From assembly GCA_005777415.1 (NCBI GenBank), contig SXMI01000278.1, positions 1-11,540 of the forward strand: 11,540 bases of DNA, given 5' to 3'. Shown one piece after another: positions 6,224-11,540 of this stretch (position 1 is the first letter of the stretch; every line of letters starts with the position of its first letter). Under the pieces are notes generated by a model. The model searched no databases. It was given only the letters and a program-made list of their open reading frames with translations, and had not been told where the DNA came from. The DNA is from Actinomycetota bacterium. GTDB lineage: Bacteria > Actinomycetota > Acidimicrobiia > Acidimicrobiales > Microtrichaceae. Made by a program: the position numbers and the translations under genes.

Positions 6224-7189
6224 GTGGACGAGACGGCTGACCGCAGCAGCGAGCGGTCAGGGAAGCGACCCCGGGCCGAGGGCGCACCGATCACCCCGGA
6301 GTCCATCCTCTGGCGGACCGCGGCGGACCCCCGCAGCATGATCACCGGCATGGCGGCCGGCATCATGCAGCTGATGCTCCCGGGCCTGGGCGCCGGGGTG
6401 ACCGACCACTCGAACTTCTTCGACGACCCGTTCGACCGCATCGACCGGTCCATCCCCTACATCTGGGGGAGCATCTTCACCTCGGACGACGACGAGGGCG
6501 ACCGCCGGGGCCGACAGATCCGGGACTTCCACCCCGACATCAAGGGCACCGACGACCAGGGCCGCCGCTACCACGCGCTCGATCCGGACGTCTTCTGGTG
6601 GGCGCACGCCACGTTCACCTGGGAGTTCCTGCGGGCGCGCGAGCTGTTCTCCATCCGCCCGTTGTCGCGGGCCCAGCGCGAGCAGCTCTACGCGGAGACC
6701 GTCACCTGGTACCGCCGCTACGGCGTGAGCGAACGGCCGGTGCCGCCGACGCTGCGTGACTTCCGGATCCGCTTCGATGAGATCTGTCGCACCGAGCTGG
6801 AGCTGACCCCGGCGGTGCAGTGGGTCATCAGTCCGCAGGAGAACCCGAGCGCCAAGGGGGCGCCGATCCGGCTGCCGGGTCCGCTGTCGGTGCTGAACGG
6901 CCTGGCGTCACACTTCTCGAGCGAACTGCTGCGGGTGATCGTCTACGGCTCCATGCCCGACGTGGTGAGGCGACGGTTCGACTTCCCGTGGTCGAACGCG
7001 GACCGGGCGTCGTTCGTGTGGGTCTGCGGCGTGCTTCGGTCGCTGGAACCGGCGGTCGCCCGGGGTGCGCTGTCGGAGTTGTGGCCGGAGGGGACGCCGC
7101 ACCCGGCGCCGGGCGACATGGACCGGATCATCATCTCGGGTCCGAACCTGCGGCAGCGCAACCTCCAGCGCGCCGCGGCCACGAGCTGA
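6224..7189 (+). CDS. DUF2236 / MpaB-family putative haem oxygenase
   Basis: 321-residue protein of the DUF2236 (ER-bound oxygenase MpaB / latex-clearing-protein-like) family. Several characterised members bind haem b and oxidatively cleave hydrophobic chains. Visible family features are DPRSMITGMAAGIMQLMLPG (35-54), an FHPDIKG turn (102-108) with His103, the RYHALDPD segment (115-122), and WAHATFTWEF (126-135) with His128. His103 and His128 are the candidates for haem or active-site contact. No signal peptide is visible, and the charged N-terminus (1-20) suggests a cytoplasmic enzyme. The GTG at 6224 is favoured by the adjacent -10-like TAACCT and by the family start. It follows the P450 by 23 bases, so both may be expressed together and act on related lipids or isoprenoids. 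The substrate cannot be told from sequence. Confidence 0.9.
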   Translation: MDETADRSSERSGKRPRAEGAPITPESILWRTAADPRSMITGMAAGIMQLMLPGLGAGVTDHSNFFDDPFDRIDRSIPYIWGSIFTSDDDEGDRRGRQIRDFHPDIKGTDDQGRRYHALDPDVFWWAHATFTWEFLRARELFSIRPLSRAQREQLYAETVTWYRRYGVSERPVPPTLRDFRIRFDEICRTELELTPAVQWVISPQENPSAKGAPIRLPGPLSVLNGLASHFSSELLRVIVYGSMPDVVRRRFDFPWSNADRASFVWVCGVLRSLEPAVARGALSELWPEGTPHPAPGDMDRIIISGPNLRQRNLQRAAATS

Positions 7190-7227
7190 CCCTCGACGAC
7201 CTGCCGGCGCACCGACCGGAGCACTCC

Positions 7228-7262
7228 TTGCGCTGGATCCGCGTCGCTTGCATACTGCAAGC
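7228..7262 (+). promoter_or_regulatory. vapBC promoter with 17-base palindromic operator
   Basis: TTGCGC (7228-7233) and CATACT (7251-7256) are 17 bases apart, and the -10 is six bases from the ATG at 7263, giving a leaderless transcript. A perfect inverted repeat GCTTGCA-TAC-TGCAAGC (7246-7262) covers the -10 box and ends at the start codon. VapB-type antitoxins, with their toxins, repress their own promoters by binding such palindromes, so this is the expected autoregulatory operator. The sequence features are direct; binding is inferred. Confidence 0.7.
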
Positions 7263-7493
7263 ATGCCGAACATCCTCGTCCGTGACGTTCCCGATGATGT
7301 CCACGGCGCCCTGCAACGGCGCGCCGAACAGCGTGGCCAGTCGCTCCAGCAGTACCTCGCATCCGAACTCAGCCGACTCGTGGAGCGGCCGACGGCGGAC
7401 GAGGTCCTGGCCCGTGCCGCCCGACGCACCGGCGGAACGGTTGGGCTCGATCAGGCAGTCGCCGACCTTGCGACCGAGCGACCCGGCTCGTGA
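7263..7493 (+). CDS. vapB: VapB/FitA-like ribbon-helix-helix antitoxin
   Basis: 76-residue antitoxin of a type II toxin-antitoxin pair. Residues 1-40 form a ribbon-helix-helix DNA-binding domain: strand NILVRDVP, helix DDVHGALQRRAEQ, turn RGQS, helix LQQYLASELSRLVE. The rest (about 41-76) is the charged tail that would wrap and neutralise the toxin. The ATG at 7263 is set by the RHH strand beginning immediately after it and by the leaderless promoter. The stop overlaps the toxin GTG in a GTGA junction (7490-7493), giving coupled expression. It probably represses its own promoter through the palindrome just upstream. Confidence 0.9.
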   Translation: MPNILVRDVPDDVHGALQRRAEQRGQSLQQYLASELSRLVERPTADEVLARAARRTGGTVGLDQAVADLATERPGS

Positions 7494-7888
7494 TCGTCGT
7501 CGACGCCTCCGTCGTCGCCAACGCTCTCGCCGACGACGGTGCCGACGGCTCGATCGCCCGTCGTCGCCTGACTGGGGCCGGCGACCTCGCCGCACCGGAT
7601 CTCGTCGATGTCGAGACGACGGCGGTCCTCCGGAAACGATGGATCGCCGGGGACCTCAGCGATCAGCGGTTCTCCGACGCCATCGGCGACCTGGAGGACC
7701 TCGATCTCACCCGGTACCCCACACTTCCGCTCGTCCGGCGGGCGTTCGAGTTGCGCTCCAACGTGACGGCGTACGACGCCGCCTACGTTGCGCTGGCGGA
7801 GTTGCTCGACTGCGTGCTCCTGACCGCGGACCGGCGACTGGCCTCGACCCCGACGATCGGCTGCGCCGTGGAGGTCGTGCGCCCCTGA
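7490..7888 (+). CDS. vapC: VapC-like PIN-domain toxin ribonuclease
   Basis: 132-residue PIN-domain protein, the expected toxin partner of the upstream RHH antitoxin. VapC toxins are Mg2+-dependent endoribonucleases that cleave tRNA or rRNA. The four acidic PIN positions are intact: Asp5 (VVDASV), Glu42 (DVETTAVL), Asp96 (TAYDAAYVALAE) and Asp114 (LLTADRRL). The length is normal, so the toxin looks functional. The GTG start at 7490 overlaps the antitoxin stop by four bases. A convergent gene pair lies 147 bases downstream. The gap holds only weak inverted repeats (for example around 7938-7958 and TTCCCGGGAA near 7960), one of which may terminate transcription. The RNA target cannot be told from sequence. 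Confidence 0.92.
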   Translation: MIVVDASVVANALADDGADGSIARRRLTGAGDLAAPDLVDVETTAVLRKRWIAGDLSDQRFSDAIGDLEDLDLTRYPTLPLVRRAFELRSNVTAYDAAYVALAELLDCVLLTADRRLASTPTIGCAVEVVRP

Positions 7889-8035
7889 CCCGGTGCGGCG
7901 TCCCGCCAGATCTGGATATCGGCCCACAACCGCAACGGGCTCGCTCGAATGAGGCCCTTCCCGGGAACCGTCGAGCGGGAATGTCCAGCCGGATCATCAG
8001 CCCGAACGACGAGGCGAGATCGTCATCCCGGACAA

Positions 8036-8308
8036 TCAGGTGGGCTCGACGAGCGCTGCGTACCGTTGCTGAGCCGCTTGGGCCGAGGTCCCGAGCATGC
8101 CGCCGATCCGCAGCCACGACATCCCTGCGTTCCGGGCCGCGGTGATCGCGTCGATGATCTGCCGCTCGCTCCGGGCCCGGTCGATCACCGCACGCTCCAG
8201 CAGGTACTCCTCCACCGGCCGTTCGTGAGCCCCGTCGGGCGTGTCGTGCTCAAACCGAGCTGCGAGTTCGTCCGCATGGTCGAGGATCTCCTCGATCGAT
8301 CGGGGCAT
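8036..8308 (-). CDS. Putative HTH antitoxin of a BrnTA-like pair
   Basis: 90-residue protein. The N-terminal half is helical and acidic (EEILDHADELAARFEHD), and the C-terminal half reads as a helix-turn-helix: AARNAGMSWLRIGGMLGTSAQAAQQRYAAL, with the LGTSAQAA recognition-helix region. This arrangement is common among actinobacterial small antitoxin-like regulators. The ATG at 8308 has a GAGG ribosome-binding sequence eight bases upstream and is preferred. An alternative GTG at 8317 would add three residues and overlap the upstream stop in a GTGA junction. It lies directly downstream of a small putative toxin gene, the toxin-first order seen in BrnT-BrnA systems. Antitoxin function is inferred from size, order and HTH; no close family name is certain. 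Confidence 0.7.
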   Translation of the reverse strand: MPRSIEEILDHADELAARFEHDTPDGAHERPVEEYLLERAVIDRARSERQIIDAITAARNAGMSWLRIGGMLGTSAQAAQQRYAALVEPT

Positions 8309-8313
8309 GGCGC

Positions 8314-8523
8314 TCACCTCAGGAACTGCTCTCTCGCCCGCATGGCGTGGACGATGAACGGCACACGCTCGCCGACGGCGGTCCCGACCTCCACAAGCCG
8401 TCCAGCCTCGTCCGCTCCGACGAGCATCGTGAGACCTCCGAGTTCGAAGACCCGGTCGGGGTACCGGTAGGCGTGGAGCATGTCGGGGTCGTCGACGCCG
8501 TGCTTGCGGGCGCTGTCGAGCAC
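8314..8523 (-). CDS. Putative BrnT/RelE-like small toxin
   Basis: 69-residue protein beginning LDSARKHGVDDPDMLHAYR, followed by strand-rich LTMLVGADEAGRLVEVGTAV and ending PFIVHAMRAREQFLR. The KHGV opening, central valine-rich strands and a C-terminal R/H-AM-AR-FL signature recall BrnT-type and other RelE-fold ribonuclease toxins, though this protein is shorter than typical BrnT (about 90). The only usable start is the GTG at 8523. The frame is open eight codons further up to a TAG but offers no start codon there. It precedes a small HTH gene and has a palindromic operator-like site upstream. If the toxin reading is wrong, it is still a conserved-looking small protein co-expressed with an HTH regulator. 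Confidence 0.62.
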   Translation of the reverse strand: MLDSARKHGVDDPDMLHAYRYPDRVFELGGLTMLVGADEAGRLVEVGTAVGERVPFIVHAMRAREQFLR

Positions 8524-8538
8524 GACTGGATCTACATC

Positions 8539-8554
8539 ATCAAGCTAACTTGAT
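8539..8554 (-). promoter_or_regulatory. Palindromic operator over the -10 of the BrnT-like toxin gene
   Basis: ATCAAG-CTAA-CTTGAT (8539-8554) is an inverted repeat with perfect 6-base arms in an AT-rich island. On the minus strand it contains TAGCTT (8547-8542), a plausible -10 box that would start transcription about 12 bases before the GTG at 8523. The layout parallels the vapBC operator and fits autoregulation by the downstream HTH protein. No convincing -35 was found. Confidence 0.5.
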
Positions 8555-8613
8555 ACCACGAATGAAGTCGGGCGTCAGGCCGAGCACCGAGGCCCGGTCC
8601 AACCGGCCCGCTG

Positions 8614-8625
8614 TAGCCTCCGCTC
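8614..8625 (+). promoter_or_regulatory. Candidate leaderless promoter of the sterol-desaturase-family gene
   Basis: TAGCCT (8614-8619) is followed by six bases and the GTG at 8626, with no ribosome-binding sequence between. The layout is identical to that before the genes at 6224 and 7263. No -35 is recognisable. Confidence 0.4.
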
Positions 8626-9543
8626 GTGCGGATCCGCCGGGACGACGTGGTCGGTTGGGGCCTCCATGCGTTGGTCGTGGCCGGCGCCACCGCGGCCGTG
8701 GCGGTCGACCGCCGGCTCAGCCGCAGCCGGTTCCGCAGGGTGCAGGTCGGCGCACCCGCGGCCAGCATCGCGTTCTACGGACTCATCTGGGCGGTCGAGT
8801 CCCAGCAACCTGCCCGCGCCGACTGGCGACCCGACGCCGCCGAGGCCCGCACCGACGGGATCTTCCTGGGCTCCGTCGTGGCCACGCAGGTCGTCGCGCA
8901 GGCACTCGTCGCCCCGGTGCGGCGGCGCATGAGGCGAACCCTCGGCGTGCACCGACTGCCGACGCCGGTGGGGGTGGCCGTCGCCGTGCTCGCCTACGAC
9001 CTGGTGCACTCGCGCCTGCACCACCTGGGCCACCGGTGGGGCCCGGCGTGGCGGATCCACTCGGTGCACCACAGCCCCGAACGCCTCTACTGGTTCAACG
9101 CCACCCGCTTCCACACCGTCGAGATGTTCGTCGACATGACCCTCGAGACGCTGCTCGTGTCCGCGCTCGGCCTGAGCCGCGACCAGCACGTCGGCTACGA
9201 CGCGGTCCGCGGCCTGTACGGCCAGCTGCAGCACTCCAACATCCGGTTGCGCAGCGGTGCCCTGGACCACGTGTTCTCCACGCCGGACCTGCACCGCTGG
9301 CACCACTCGACCGTCTACGCCGAGGGCGACACCAACTACGGCGCCATCACCTCGGTCTGGGACCGTTTGTTCGGCACGTTCTTCCGTCCGACGGACCGGG
9401 TCGGGCCCGACCAGGTCGGCATCGGGCGCATGCCGGACTTCCCCCAGGAGTTCGTGGAACTGGAACGGGCGCCGTTCGAGTGGGCGTCGATCCGGGAGCG
9501 CAACGCCGCCACCTGGTTCGACGACGACGCCCGCACCGCCTGA
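8626..9543 (+). CDS. Sterol desaturase / fatty acid hydroxylase family protein
   Basis: 305-residue integral-membrane di-iron enzyme that would hydroxylate or desaturate a lipid. The histidine clusters that bind the two irons are all present: HSRLHH (128-133), HSVHHS (145-150) and HRWHHS (223-228), with further histidines at 163 and 203. Hydrophobic segments lie at about 10-28, 44-57, 78-95 and 113-125, with an amphipathic region near 168-183. The N-terminus is basic and no signal peptide is needed. The GTG at 8626 is preferred because a -10-like hexamer lies six bases upstream and because the first hydrophobic segment follows at once. It is transcribed away from the BrnT-like toxin gene and converges on the short-chain dehydrogenase only 24 bases beyond its stop. 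Substrate unknown: sterols, fatty acids, carotenoids and alkylglycerols are all used by relatives. Confidence 0.9.
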   Translation: MRIRRDDVVGWGLHALVVAGATAAVAVDRRLSRSRFRRVQVGAPAASIAFYGLIWAVESQQPARADWRPDAAEARTDGIFLGSVVATQVVAQALVAPVRRRMRRTLGVHRLPTPVGVAVAVLAYDLVHSRLHHLGHRWGPAWRIHSVHHSPERLYWFNATRFHTVEMFVDMTLETLLVSALGLSRDQHVGYDAVRGLYGQLQHSNIRLRSGALDHVFSTPDLHRWHHSTVYAEGDTNYGAITSVWDRLFGTFFRPTDRVGPDQVGIGRMPDFPQEFVELERAPFEWASIRERNAATWFDDDARTA

Positions 9544-9567
9544 TCCCGCTGCTGCTGCCGACGCCGC

Positions 9568-10380
9568 TCAGTCGACCATCCGGCCGGTCAGCCGGCCGAC
9601 CAGCCCCGACCGCCCGGGCAGCAGCCGGGTGAGCGCGCTGACCACGTGCGCGTCGGGCCCCACCACCACCCGGGCCCGGTTCCGTTCGACACCCTTCACG
9701 ATCGCCCGGGCGACGGCCGACGGTGGCCGCATGACGACCGGCGCCAACCGGGAACGCCCCATCTCGGCCAGGCGTCCGGCCTGGTTGCCGCGGGCGGACT
9801 CGGTGATGTTCGTGTGGATCGCACCGGGGAACACGACGGTGACGCCGACGTCGGTCGTGACCAGCTCGGCCCGCAACGCCTCGCTGAACGACCGGACCGC
9901 GCCCTTGGTGAGCGAGTAGCTGACGTTGTGGGGCAGGCCGAGCAGGCCGACCATGCTGGACAGCGTGACGACGTGACCTTCGTCGGCGGTGAGCAGCGCC
10001 GGCAGGAACGCGCGCACGGTGTGGACCACACCCCACACGTTGATGTCCACGATCCAGTGCAGGTCCTCGAGCGACTCGGCGGCGAACTCGCCGGCCGAGG
10101 TGACCCCGGCGTTGGCGACCACCACGTGGCACGCACCGTGGGCGCTCACGACCTCGGCGGCGGCCGACTCGACGGCGTCACCGTCGCGCACGTCGACCAC
10201 GTGGACCGACGACCGACGTCCGGCGGACCGCACCAGCCGGGCGGTCTCCTCGGCAGGGTCGGCGGACACGTCGAGCACGGCCACGTCACAGCCCCGTTCG
10301 GCGAACGCGAGTGCGGTCGCCCGTCCGATCCCGCCGCCGGCACCCGTGACGGCCACCACCCGGCCGGTCAGGTTCCTCAT
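9568..10380 (-). CDS. Short-chain dehydrogenase/reductase (SDR), classical type
   Basis: 270-residue NAD(P)-dependent oxidoreductase. Classical SDR motifs are complete: cofactor loop TGAGGGIG (12-19), Asp37 at the end of strand 2 (LDVS, favouring NAD over NADP), VDVRD (62-66), NAG (90-92), catalytic Asn114, Ser141/142, and Tyr155-x3-Lys159 in YSLTK. PGAIHTNI (185-192) is the usual post-catalytic segment. After about residue 220 the tail is basic and rich in Arg and Leu, and may touch the membrane. The ATG at 10380 is right at the family start; a CACGCT hexamer six bases upstream could be a leaderless -10. The gene is divergent from the alpha/beta hydrolase across 99 bases and convergent with the desaturase-family gene. 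Substrate unknown; acyl, sterol or alcohol substrates are possible. Confidence 0.93.
   Translation of the reverse strand: MRNLTGRVVAVTGAGGGIGRATALAFAERGCDVAVLDVSADPAEETARLVRSAGRRSSVHVVDVRDGDAVESAAAEVVSAHGACHVVVANAGVTSAGEFAAESLEDLHWIVDINVWGVVHTVRAFLPALLTADEGHVVTLSSMVGLLGLPHNVSYSLTKGAVRSFSEALRAELVTTDVGVTVVFPGAIHTNITESARGNQAGRLAEMGRSRLAPVVMRPPSAVARAIVKGVERNRARVVVGPDAHVVSALTRLLPGRSGLVGRLTGRMVD
9581..9598 (+). terminator. GC-rich hairpin, possible terminator of the desaturase-family gene
   Basis: CGGCCGG (9581-9587) and CCGGCCG (9592-9598) form a perfect 7-base stem around TCAG, 38 bases after the stop at 9543. It lies inside the last codons of the opposing SDR gene, so it may be coding coincidence (two GRLTGR-like codon runs). 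No U-tract follows. Confidence 0.25.
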
Positions 10381-10402
10381 GCCCGCAGCGTGGCACAGGG
10401 CC

Positions 10403-10418
10403 GGGTGGTTCCACCCAG
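10403..10418. promoter_or_regulatory. Palindrome GGGTGG-TT-CCACCC between SDR and hydrolase genes
   Basis: GGGTGGTTCCACCC (10403-10416) is a perfect inverted repeat of 6-base arms with a TT centre, 23 bases upstream of the SDR start and in the shared divergent promoter region. With the next AG it matches 2621-2636 at 15 of 16 positions. An operator of a regulator controlling the divergent genes is plausible; none is encoded beside it. Confidence 0.4.
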
Positions 10419-10446
10419 TTCGGCGGCACCTGCGCCGCCCTGCCGG

Positions 10447-10452
10447 TACGGT
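10447..10452 (+). promoter_or_regulatory. Candidate -10 box (TACGGT) of the alpha/beta hydrolase gene
   Basis: TACGGT lies 27 bases upstream of the GTG at 10480, which would leave a leader of about 20 bases containing an AAAGGGGG ribosome-binding site. It is the same hexamer as before the SRPBCC gene. No matching -35. Confidence 0.35.
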
Positions 10453-10479
10453 GGACCGCACAGGGCAAAGGGGGCCGTC

Positions 10480-11382
10480 GTGCCGACCAGCAGTGAACTC
10501 CAGACCATCGAACTGCACGGCACGCAGGTGGCGTACCGCACCGCCGGCGACGACGGCCCGGTGCTGCTCCTCATCCACGGGATGGCGGGTTCGAGCGACA
10601 CCTGGCTGCGCTGCATCGACGACCTGGCCCGCACCCACCGGGTGGTCGCACCCGACCTGGTCGGCCACGGCGCGTCCGACAAGCCACGCGGCGACTACTC
10701 CCTCGGCGCGCAGGCGTCCATGCTCCGCGACCTGCTGGTCGCACTCGGCCACGACCGCGCCACGGTCGTCGGCCAGTCGCTCGGCGGCGGCATCGCCATG
10801 CAGTTCGCCTACCAGTACCCGGAGCGGGTCGAGCGGCTCGTGCTCGTGTCGGCCGGCGGGCTGGGCGACGACGTGGCGTTCGTCCTGCGGGCGCTGACCG
10901 CACCGGGCGTCGACCTGGTCCTGCCGCTCGGGTTCCAGTCGTTCATGCGCACCGGCGTGGAGACGGTCACCGGCTGGTTCGGCCACCTGGGCCTGAAGCC
11001 GTCGGCGGCGACGGTCGAGATCTGGCGGTCGTACACCTCGTTGATCGACGCCGACACCCGGCGGGCGTTCCTGCACACGCTCCGGTCGGTGGTCGACGTG
11101 CGCGGCCAGCGCGTCAGCGCGGCGGACCGCCTGTACCTGGCGGCGCACGTGCCGACGCTGGTCGTCTGGGGCGACGCCGACCCGATCATCCCCGTGTCAC
11201 ACGCGCACGCCGCCCAGGAGCTCATGCCCGGCAGCGAGCTGGTGATCATGGAGGGCGTGGGGCACTTCCCTCACTGCGAACGGCCCCGAGAGTTCGCCGA
11301 CCTGGTGAGCGACTTCGTCGGGCGCACCGACCCGGCCGAGCTGGACCCGGGCCACCTGCGCACCCTGATCGCCGCCCGGTAG
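10480..11382 (+). CDS. Alpha/beta hydrolase
   Basis: 300-residue hydrolase with the standard fold. It has the oxyanion motif LIHGMAGSS (31-39), DLVGHGASDKP (59-69), nucleophile elbow GQSLGG (98-103) with Ser100, acid Asp234 in GDADPIIP (231-238), and His262 in GVGHFPH (259-265). The triad is intact, so it should be an active esterase, epoxide hydrolase, haloperoxidase-like or C-C bond hydrolase; closer assignment is not possible by eye. The cap region (about 130-220) is helical. The GTG at 10480 is chosen because AAAGGGGG (10467-10474) lies five bases upstream; the frame is open further upstream but runs antisense through the SDR gene. It is divergent from the SDR and ends about 100 bases before the next plus-strand gene. 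GCCC-GCAC-GGGC (about 11389-11400) may be a weak terminator. Confidence 0.92.
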   Translation: MPTSSELQTIELHGTQVAYRTAGDDGPVLLLIHGMAGSSDTWLRCIDDLARTHRVVAPDLVGHGASDKPRGDYSLGAQASMLRDLLVALGHDRATVVGQSLGGGIAMQFAYQYPERVERLVLVSAGGLGDDVAFVLRALTAPGVDLVLPLGFQSFMRTGVETVTGWFGHLGLKPSAATVEIWRSYTSLIDADTRRAFLHTLRSVVDVRGQRVSAADRLYLAAHVPTLVVWGDADPIIPVSHAHAAQELMPGSELVIMEGVGHFPHCERPREFADLVSDFVGRTDPAELDPGHLRTLIAAR

Positions 11383-11483
11383 CGCGCCGCCCGCACGGGC
11401 CCGATCGCAGGTCTTGATCGACCGGCATGAGCGCAGGGTCTACGCTGGCAGCAGGAGCAGGGTGAGGCGGAGAGGAAGCTCAG

Positions 11484-11540
11484 ATGTCTGATGCCCCAGC
11501 TGGCGGCCAGTGGGTTGAGCGCGCAGGCGCCGACTGGAAC
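11484..11540 (+). CDS. Partial CDS, start of an unidentified protein
   Basis: An ATG at 11484 begins an open frame of 19 codons that runs off the right edge. A purine-rich AGAGGAAG (11471-11478) lies five bases upstream and is a good ribosome-binding site. TACGCT (11441-11446) could be a -10, with TTGATC (11414-11419) too far (21 bases) to be a convincing -35. The visible residues, starting MSDAPAGGQW and ending near ADWN, are polar and do not identify a family. Codon choice at third positions (GCC, GGC, CAG) fits the neighbours, so the start is probably real. Confidence 0.5.
   Translation, partial: MSDAPAGGQWVERAGADWN

Noticed and set aside
4800..6287. Minus-strand open frame of about 495 codons opposite the P450
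   Set aside because: No recognisable motif; the plus strand encodes a full P450 with haem-binding Cys and ExxR.
7889..8035. Possible small gene or bidirectional terminator in the gap between the two TA pairs
   Set aside because: No supported open frame with a start signal; inverted repeats (7938-7958 with a bulge, TTCCCGGGAA near 7960) are too weak to call.
9646..10479. Upstream extension of the hydrolase frame to 578 residues
   Set aside because: It runs antisense through the SDR gene; the GTG at 10480 has a good ribosome-binding site and the family start.
10381..11148. Upstream extension of the SDR frame to 526 residues
   Set aside because: The extra part is antisense to the alpha/beta hydrolase and Arg/Asp/Val-rich; classical SDRs start just before the TGxxxGxG loop, which matches the ATG at 10380.
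1..11540. tRNA, rRNA, CRISPR array, insertion sequence or integrase
   Set aside because: No cloverleaf-like segments, regularly spaced repeats, transposase motifs or attachment-site duplications were noticed by eye on either strand.

Overview
This window looks like part of a very high-GC actinobacterial chromosome. GTG starts are common, several promoters appear leaderless, there are PHO-box-type direct repeats, and a family characteristic of actinobacteria (DUF2236/MpaB-type oxygenase) is present. The exported protein ending in FTG and the general gene style would suit an Acidimicrobiia-like lineage. That taxonomic guess is inference and nothing here proves it. No rRNA, tRNA, insertion sequence or CRISPR array was seen.

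Left third (1-4029, all minus strand): a phosphate-uptake locus. Read in the direction of transcription it starts with two small exported proteins in a 4-base overlap: a membrane-anchored protein (3349-4029), then a neocarzinostatin-like protein with a C-terminal FTG (2711-3352). Next come pstC (1530-2522), pstA (159-1526) and the proline-rich start of another gene (1-162, cut by the window edge), most likely pstB. Good PHO-box-like 11-base direct repeats lie upstream of both units (4089-4132 and 2585-2606). This suggests that the two exported proteins and the transporter permeases respond together to phosphate starvation. No pstS is present in the window.

Middle (4307-7189, plus strand): an SRPBCC/AHSA1-like protein, a complete cytochrome P450 and a DUF2236/MpaB-family putative haem oxygenase. 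The last two are only 23 bases apart, so two oxidative enzymes probably act on related hydrophobic substrates.

Accessory patch (7263-8523): two compact type II toxin-antitoxin-like pairs facing each other. One is vapBC (RHH antitoxin plus PIN toxin, plus strand). The other is a less certain BrnT-like toxin plus HTH antitoxin pair (minus strand). Each has a near-perfect palindrome over its own predicted -10 region, as expected for autoregulation.

Right third (8626-11382): a sterol-desaturase/fatty-acid-hydroxylase-family membrane di-iron enzyme (plus), a convergent short-chain dehydrogenase (minus), and a divergent alpha/beta hydrolase (plus). All are generic lipid or secondary-metabolism enzymes. 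The start of a further plus-strand gene (11484 onward) is cut by the right edge.

No gap between genes exceeds 300 bases. The longest is 4030-4306 (277 bases), which holds the divergent promoters and a PHO box.
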